Source: Lewinella sp. LCG006 (GTDB lineage: Bacteria > Bacteroidota > Bacteroidia > Chitinophagales > Saprospiraceae). Taken from it: a stretch of 64,000 nt of DNA. This document shows, piece by piece, positions 60,784 to 64,000 of this stretch. The notes beneath the pieces are model-generated. The model searched no databases and was not told the origin of the DNA. It was given only the letters and a program-made list of their open reading frames with translations. Every line of letters begins with the position of its first letter. The first letter of the stretch is position 1. The translations under genes and the position numbers were made by a program. The DNA is taken from NCBI RefSeq assembly GCF_040784935.1, contig NZ_CP160680.1, positions 5,251,802 to 5,315,801 on the forward strand. The letters are read 5' to 3'.

Positions 60784-63600
60784 TTATTTTTTCTTGAATT
60801 CGTATAAAACAGAGAAGTAAGCCAGGCGCCCGATCCGGGGCCCACCGTACGTCTGAAAAGTTTCGTTGTTGAGAATGTTTGATGCACCTAGCTTGAAGGT
60901 GCTGTTCAGTTTAGCCACCTGCCAATTAATTTGGGCATCCAAAAGGTCGTAAGATGGAATTCTTCCGGTAAACTGTGGTGACCCTTCAAAAATGAACCCT
61001 TCGATCCATTTGTAATTGACGCTGAAGCCAAAGTTTGGAACCCTGAATGCTCCCAGATTAAGTGGGACATTTCGTCCGGAAATACCAATATTGTATTTAT
61101 GCTCCGGCGTATTAAAGGCTGGGATAATTGGATCGTCAGTAATGGTATTCAATTTGTTCCAGGAATAATTTCCATTAAACACATAATATTTGGCAAAGTA
61201 ATAATTAGTTCCAATAGAGAAACCTTGGGTCGTAACTTCTTGAGTCGCATTGGCAGCTACACGGTAAGCTTGAGCGGAAACCAACGTGCCAAAAGTATTA
61301 TCAAAACGCGTATCTACACCGATGTTAAAACCAATAAAGTCCGTGTAGAAGCTATAGTAGTAAGTAGCGTCTAAGTACAGACGTTCAAATAAGGTGGTAC
61401 GAAAACCTGTTTCAAACGTTTTTACTTTTTCTGGTCGGATAGGAGCTACATTGAAATAGTCCAACTGGTTTAAGTCGCTGGTGTTGAGGGTGTTCCTGAG
61501 CGATTCTACCGTTACAAGACTGTCAAAGCCATTGAGGTTGCCCAGAAGGATCGCCCTGCCTACATTGTAGTTTAAGTATTGATCTGCAAGGGTAGGGTTC
61601 CGCACAGCTGAAGAAAAAGATGCCCTTACTGTAGTAACGTCTGTTGGGCTGTAGACCAAAGAGCCCGCTGGTGAAAAGAGGTAATCAAAATTTTGATTCT
61701 TATCTAAACGTAGAGAAGCACTAATTTTTAATTTACTCTTTAGTTCCAATGTACCACCGCCATAGATGCCAAATTCCTGGGTATCAATATCCCGTCCCAT
61801 GGTGTCCAATAAGATAGAGCCATCAGAATTGGGCATGTAACGGCGGAAGCTGGCACCTGCAAGCAAGTCAAGGTCAGTAATATTGCCACGTGCTACCAGA
61901 TCATTGAATTTATACTCGCCTTGGCCGTGTACGAGCGCCGATTTGTCGAAGAAACGGGTACCGCCACTATTGAGGTTACGTCCAGTAATGCGTGCAAATT
62001 CTTCGTCGAAACGAGCAGTCCCTGGTTCATAAAATTCTACGGCATTATTAGCAATAGGATCGGCAACGAGTGCAGCTTCCTGAGCTTCGCTGTGCCACTG
62101 AAACAGTAAAGTTTCAACATCAGGACGCCCGAGAAATTCACTCAAAGCTGCGCGATATCCAACCGGATCGCCAGGGAATTGGGAAATCCTGGGGAAACCT
62201 TCTATCATTTGCATTTGGGGTAACACCTGATTACTCCAATGGGCACTGTAAGCATTTCGCCAGAAACGGTTTTCTTTGGCGTTAGTTTGTAATAATAGAG
62301 AAGTGAAATAAGGATCATAAGAATCTCCAGCATCTTCGTGGGTGACATAAAAACGAAGGAAGTAAGTATCCTGTTTTTTCAGTTCTAAGCGATGCTGAAA
62401 AAACTGGATGCCTCTAAGGCTGTAGCGGTTATCTCCTTGGTAAACAGTCGTTCCTGTGCTGTAATTAGAGGCTGCAATAAGGGTAGGTGAACCCAAATCC
62501 ATGCTTGGCTTGAGCCTAAAATGCACAGCTGCACCCAACTTTAAGTTGTTAGAGTCATAATCAACAACATCCTCCTCTCGGTAGCCACGACGATGAATGA
62601 TACCCAGGCCTGGAAGTTGAAGAATGTTGCTAAAGTCACTGCCGCTGGTGAATTCATCCCCATAAATATTCACAGCATCAAATCCGCCAGGATTATCTAC
62701 GCCGGTATCGGTATCATCCACTGGGTCGTAGTTGTCTGCTACCCAGTCATTGGCCTGAAAATAGGAGAAATTGAGCTTATAGCCGATGCCTTTGTTTTTC
62801 CCAAAAACATCAGCATAACGCAAAGCACCTTCAAACAAAGAACGATCACCACCTTTGGCCATCGCGGAAAGCCCTTTGTGAAAGAAGGGGTCTTTCGTTT
62901 CCATACTGATCACCCCATTAAAGGCATTGGGGCCATAGAAAGCAGAGCTGGCACCAACGATCAAGTTAACGCGATTGACATCTAATTCGGAAGAACCCAA
63001 AAAGTTGCCGAGCGAAAAGTTCAGTCCTGGAGATTGGTTGTCTACACCATCAATGAGCTGTAGCGAGCGCACCGGACTGGTACTATTAAAACCCCGGGTG
63101 TTGATGATTTTGAAACCAAGGCTGGCAGCAGTAAGATCGACGTCTTTCAATGCGCCCAAACCATCATAGAAGCTGGCCGCTGGCGTTTCTTTGATCGCAA
63201 TATTGTCCAAGGTTTCTACCGTGAGAGGGGATTGCCGTTGGCGTTCACCAATGCGGCGACCTTTAACTTCTATCGTAGCAATGGTCACCGAGTTTTCTGA
63301 TAATTCAATCTTGATGGGTTCTACTACTGACTCAATAAATACCTCAGCATCCTGGTAGCCTACGTAGGAAAAAACCATCGTAAACGGAGGGCTGGCACTG
63401 GTATTGAAAGAGAAGGTGCCATCATAGTCTGTAATGGTGCCTTCGGTCGTACCTTTTATGATTGCATTGGCTCCAATGAGAGGTTCACGGCTAACACCAT
63501 CAAGAATTTCTCCTCGAACAACCGTTTGAGCGGCAGCGGAAATACTTACTCCCAGAAAGAGAATAAAATACAAAATACGTGTGTGTGGTAAGAATTTCAT
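60784..63600 (-). CDS. TonB-dependent receptor with carboxypeptidase-regulatory-like domain
   Basis: The product is 938 aa from ATG 63600 (MKFLPHTRILYFILFLGVSI); nine further in-frame codons upstream do not fit a signal peptide. The order is a carboxypeptidase regulatory-like domain (about 27-115, GEILDGVSREPLIGANAIIK, FSYVGYQDAE), a plug (about 125-260, TRGFNSTSPVRSLQLIDGVD, VGASSAFYGPNAFNGVISME) and a barrel ending in LYEFKKK. It imports a ligand using TonB energy. The plug lacks the SusC-type signature and no SusD gene follows. Instead two secreted hydrolase-like genes do, which may bind or deliver its ligand (inference). Confidence 0.92.
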   Translation of the reverse strand: MKFLPHTRILYFILFLGVSISAAAQTVVRGEILDGVSREPLIGANAIIKGTTEGTITDYDGTFSFNTSASPPFTMVFSYVGYQDAEVFIESVVEPIKIELSENSVTIATIEVKGRRIGERQRQSPLTVETLDNIAIKETPAASFYDGLGALKDVDLTAASLGFKIINTRGFNSTSPVRSLQLIDGVDNQSPGLNFSLGNFLGSSELDVNRVNLIVGASSAFYGPNAFNGVISMETKDPFFHKGLSAMAKGGDRSLFEGALRYADVFGKNKGIGYKLNFSYFQANDWVADNYDPVDDTDTGVDNPGGFDAVNIYGDEFTSGSDFSNILQLPGLGIIHRRGYREEDVVDYDSNNLKLGAAVHFRLKPSMDLGSPTLIAASNYSTGTTVYQGDNRYSLRGIQFFQHRLELKKQDTYFLRFYVTHEDAGDSYDPYFTSLLLQTNAKENRFWRNAYSAHWSNQVLPQMQMIEGFPRISQFPGDPVGYRAALSEFLGRPDVETLLFQWHSEAQEAALVADPIANNAVEFYEPGTARFDEEFARITGRNLNSGGTRFFDKSALVHGQGEYKFNDLVARGNITDLDLLAGASFRRYMPNSDGSILLDTMGRDIDTQEFGIYGGGTLELKSKLKISASLRLDKNQNFDYLFSPAGSLVYSPTDVTTVRASFSSAVRNPTLADQYLNYNVGRAILLGNLNGFDSLVTVESLRNTLNTSDLNQLDYFNVAPIRPEKVKTFETGFRTTLFERLYLDATYYYSFYTDFIGFNIGVDTRFDNTFGTLVSAQAYRVAANATQEVTTQGFSIGTNYYFAKYYVFNGNYSWNKLNTITDDPIIPAFNTPEHKYNIGISGRNVPLNLGAFRVPNFGFSVNYKWIEGFIFEGSPQFTGRIPSYDLLDAQINWQVAKLNSTFKLGASNILNNETFQTYGGPRIGRLAYFSVLYEFKKK

Positions 63601-63856
63601 ACTTCGATAAGGTACGTAATAAGTCAATAATTCTGCTTACGACGGCAAATTAGTGAATTTTCGCTAACGGTGGTTTTATATTTTAATAATAATACTATGC
63701 TATGGGTACAGGTCTTTGGCAATCAAATAGATAGGGTCGCGGTGGTCTTTGATGCCAAGAAAGAAAATTTCCTTGGTTAGCTCGTTTCAATAAAGATGTA
63801 AATTACTCAATATACAATTATCTACAAGAAGAGTGCTCAAGAAAAGTGTTAAATAT

Positions 63857-64000
63857 TTATGCTTGCGGTGGCTGAAGGGAACAAAAATCTGGTATTTGCC
63901 ACGATCGACGTTCATAAATTTTGTATACGCCCCAGCCGATCAAGCTACCGAGTAGGCTGCCACAGAGGACATCAAGGGGGTAATGAACACCCACATAGAC
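63857..64000 (-). CDS. PAP2-superfamily phosphatase, 3' end only
   Basis: The window edge cuts this gene. 47 codons are visible on the minus strand, ending in a stop at 63857-63859. The visible part contains VGVHYPLDVLCGSLLGSLIG, the third PAP2 motif with its catalytic histidine and aspartate, followed by a membrane helix and a polar tail. PAP2 enzymes remove phosphate from lipids such as phosphatidate or undecaprenyl pyrophosphate. The upstream part lies outside the window. Confidence 0.75.
   Translation of the reverse strand, partial: VYVGVHYPLDVLCGSLLGSLIGWGVYKIYERRSWQIPDFCSLQPPQA

Noticed and set aside
1-64000. rRNA, tRNA, CRISPR arrays, prophage or complete insertion sequences
   Set aside because: No gap holds a cloverleaf, rRNA-like stretch, spaced direct repeats, phage structural genes or a transposase.

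Overview
The window reads as chromosomal DNA of a free-living Bacteroidota, most likely in the Saprospiria/Lewinella range (inference, no database was available). Seven secreted proteins end in the type IX secretion (T9SS) C-terminal sorting domain. There is a SusC/SusD/SusE set and a hybrid one-protein two-component regulator. The vegetative sigma factor is short (288 aa). Several genes are preceded by the Bacteroidota promoter pattern TTG-N(17-23)-TAnnTTTG. No rRNA, tRNA, CRISPR array, prophage or intact insertion sequence was seen.

Layout. 1-6.0 kb: two related T9SS-exported proteins, an OmpA-type protein with eight thrombospondin-3 repeats, and a convergent T9SS protein. 6.1-9.0 kb: a hybrid histidine kinase/AraC regulator with three phased direct repeats just past its end. 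9.0-16.1 kb: housekeeping genes (ribH, a TPR membrane protein, pdhA, rpsO-pnp, rpoD) and one decayed Uma2-type gene. 16.3-23.4 kb: a lipoprotein and a susC-susD-susE operon whose SusD carries two SusE-like domains inserted in its chain. 23.6-28.4 kb: fmt, a lipase-like hydrolase, a 48-aa membrane peptide and a glycine-rich PKD protein. 28.6-32.5 kb: exbB-exbD-exbD-tonB-folC, the energy source for TonB receptors such as those at 20.4 and 60.8 kb. 32.6-40.4 kb: an RlpA-like protein and an envelope-glycan region holding a NodU/CmcH carbamoyltransferase with two tiny membrane partners, a GT2 glycosyltransferase and two GT-C-type membrane proteins. 40.5-46.4 kb: a MenI-like thioesterase, a choice-of-anchor-B secreted protein, a toroid-fold lipoprotein, a candidate short RNA and rocD. 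46.6-51.4 kb: a 1038-aa TPR protein with a beta-barrel partner. 51.5-57.4 kb: a DUF389-pncA-rlmH-rhomboid operon, rpsU, a sterol desaturase-like hydroxylase and a polytopic membrane protein. 57.4-64 kb: a TonB receptor followed by two paralogous secreted alpha/beta-hydrolase-like proteins lacking the nucleophilic serine, then the 3' end of a PAP2-type phosphatase.

The most unusual items are the SusD with nested SusE domains, the carbamoyltransferase triad resembling sxtI/sxtJ/sxtK, a family of four dispersed terminal-inverted-repeat elements (two carrying a nested 27-bp palindrome), the phased repeats beside the hybrid regulator, the serine-less hydrolase pair with a conversion-like 3' tract, and a promoter-plus-terminator unit ahead of rocD.
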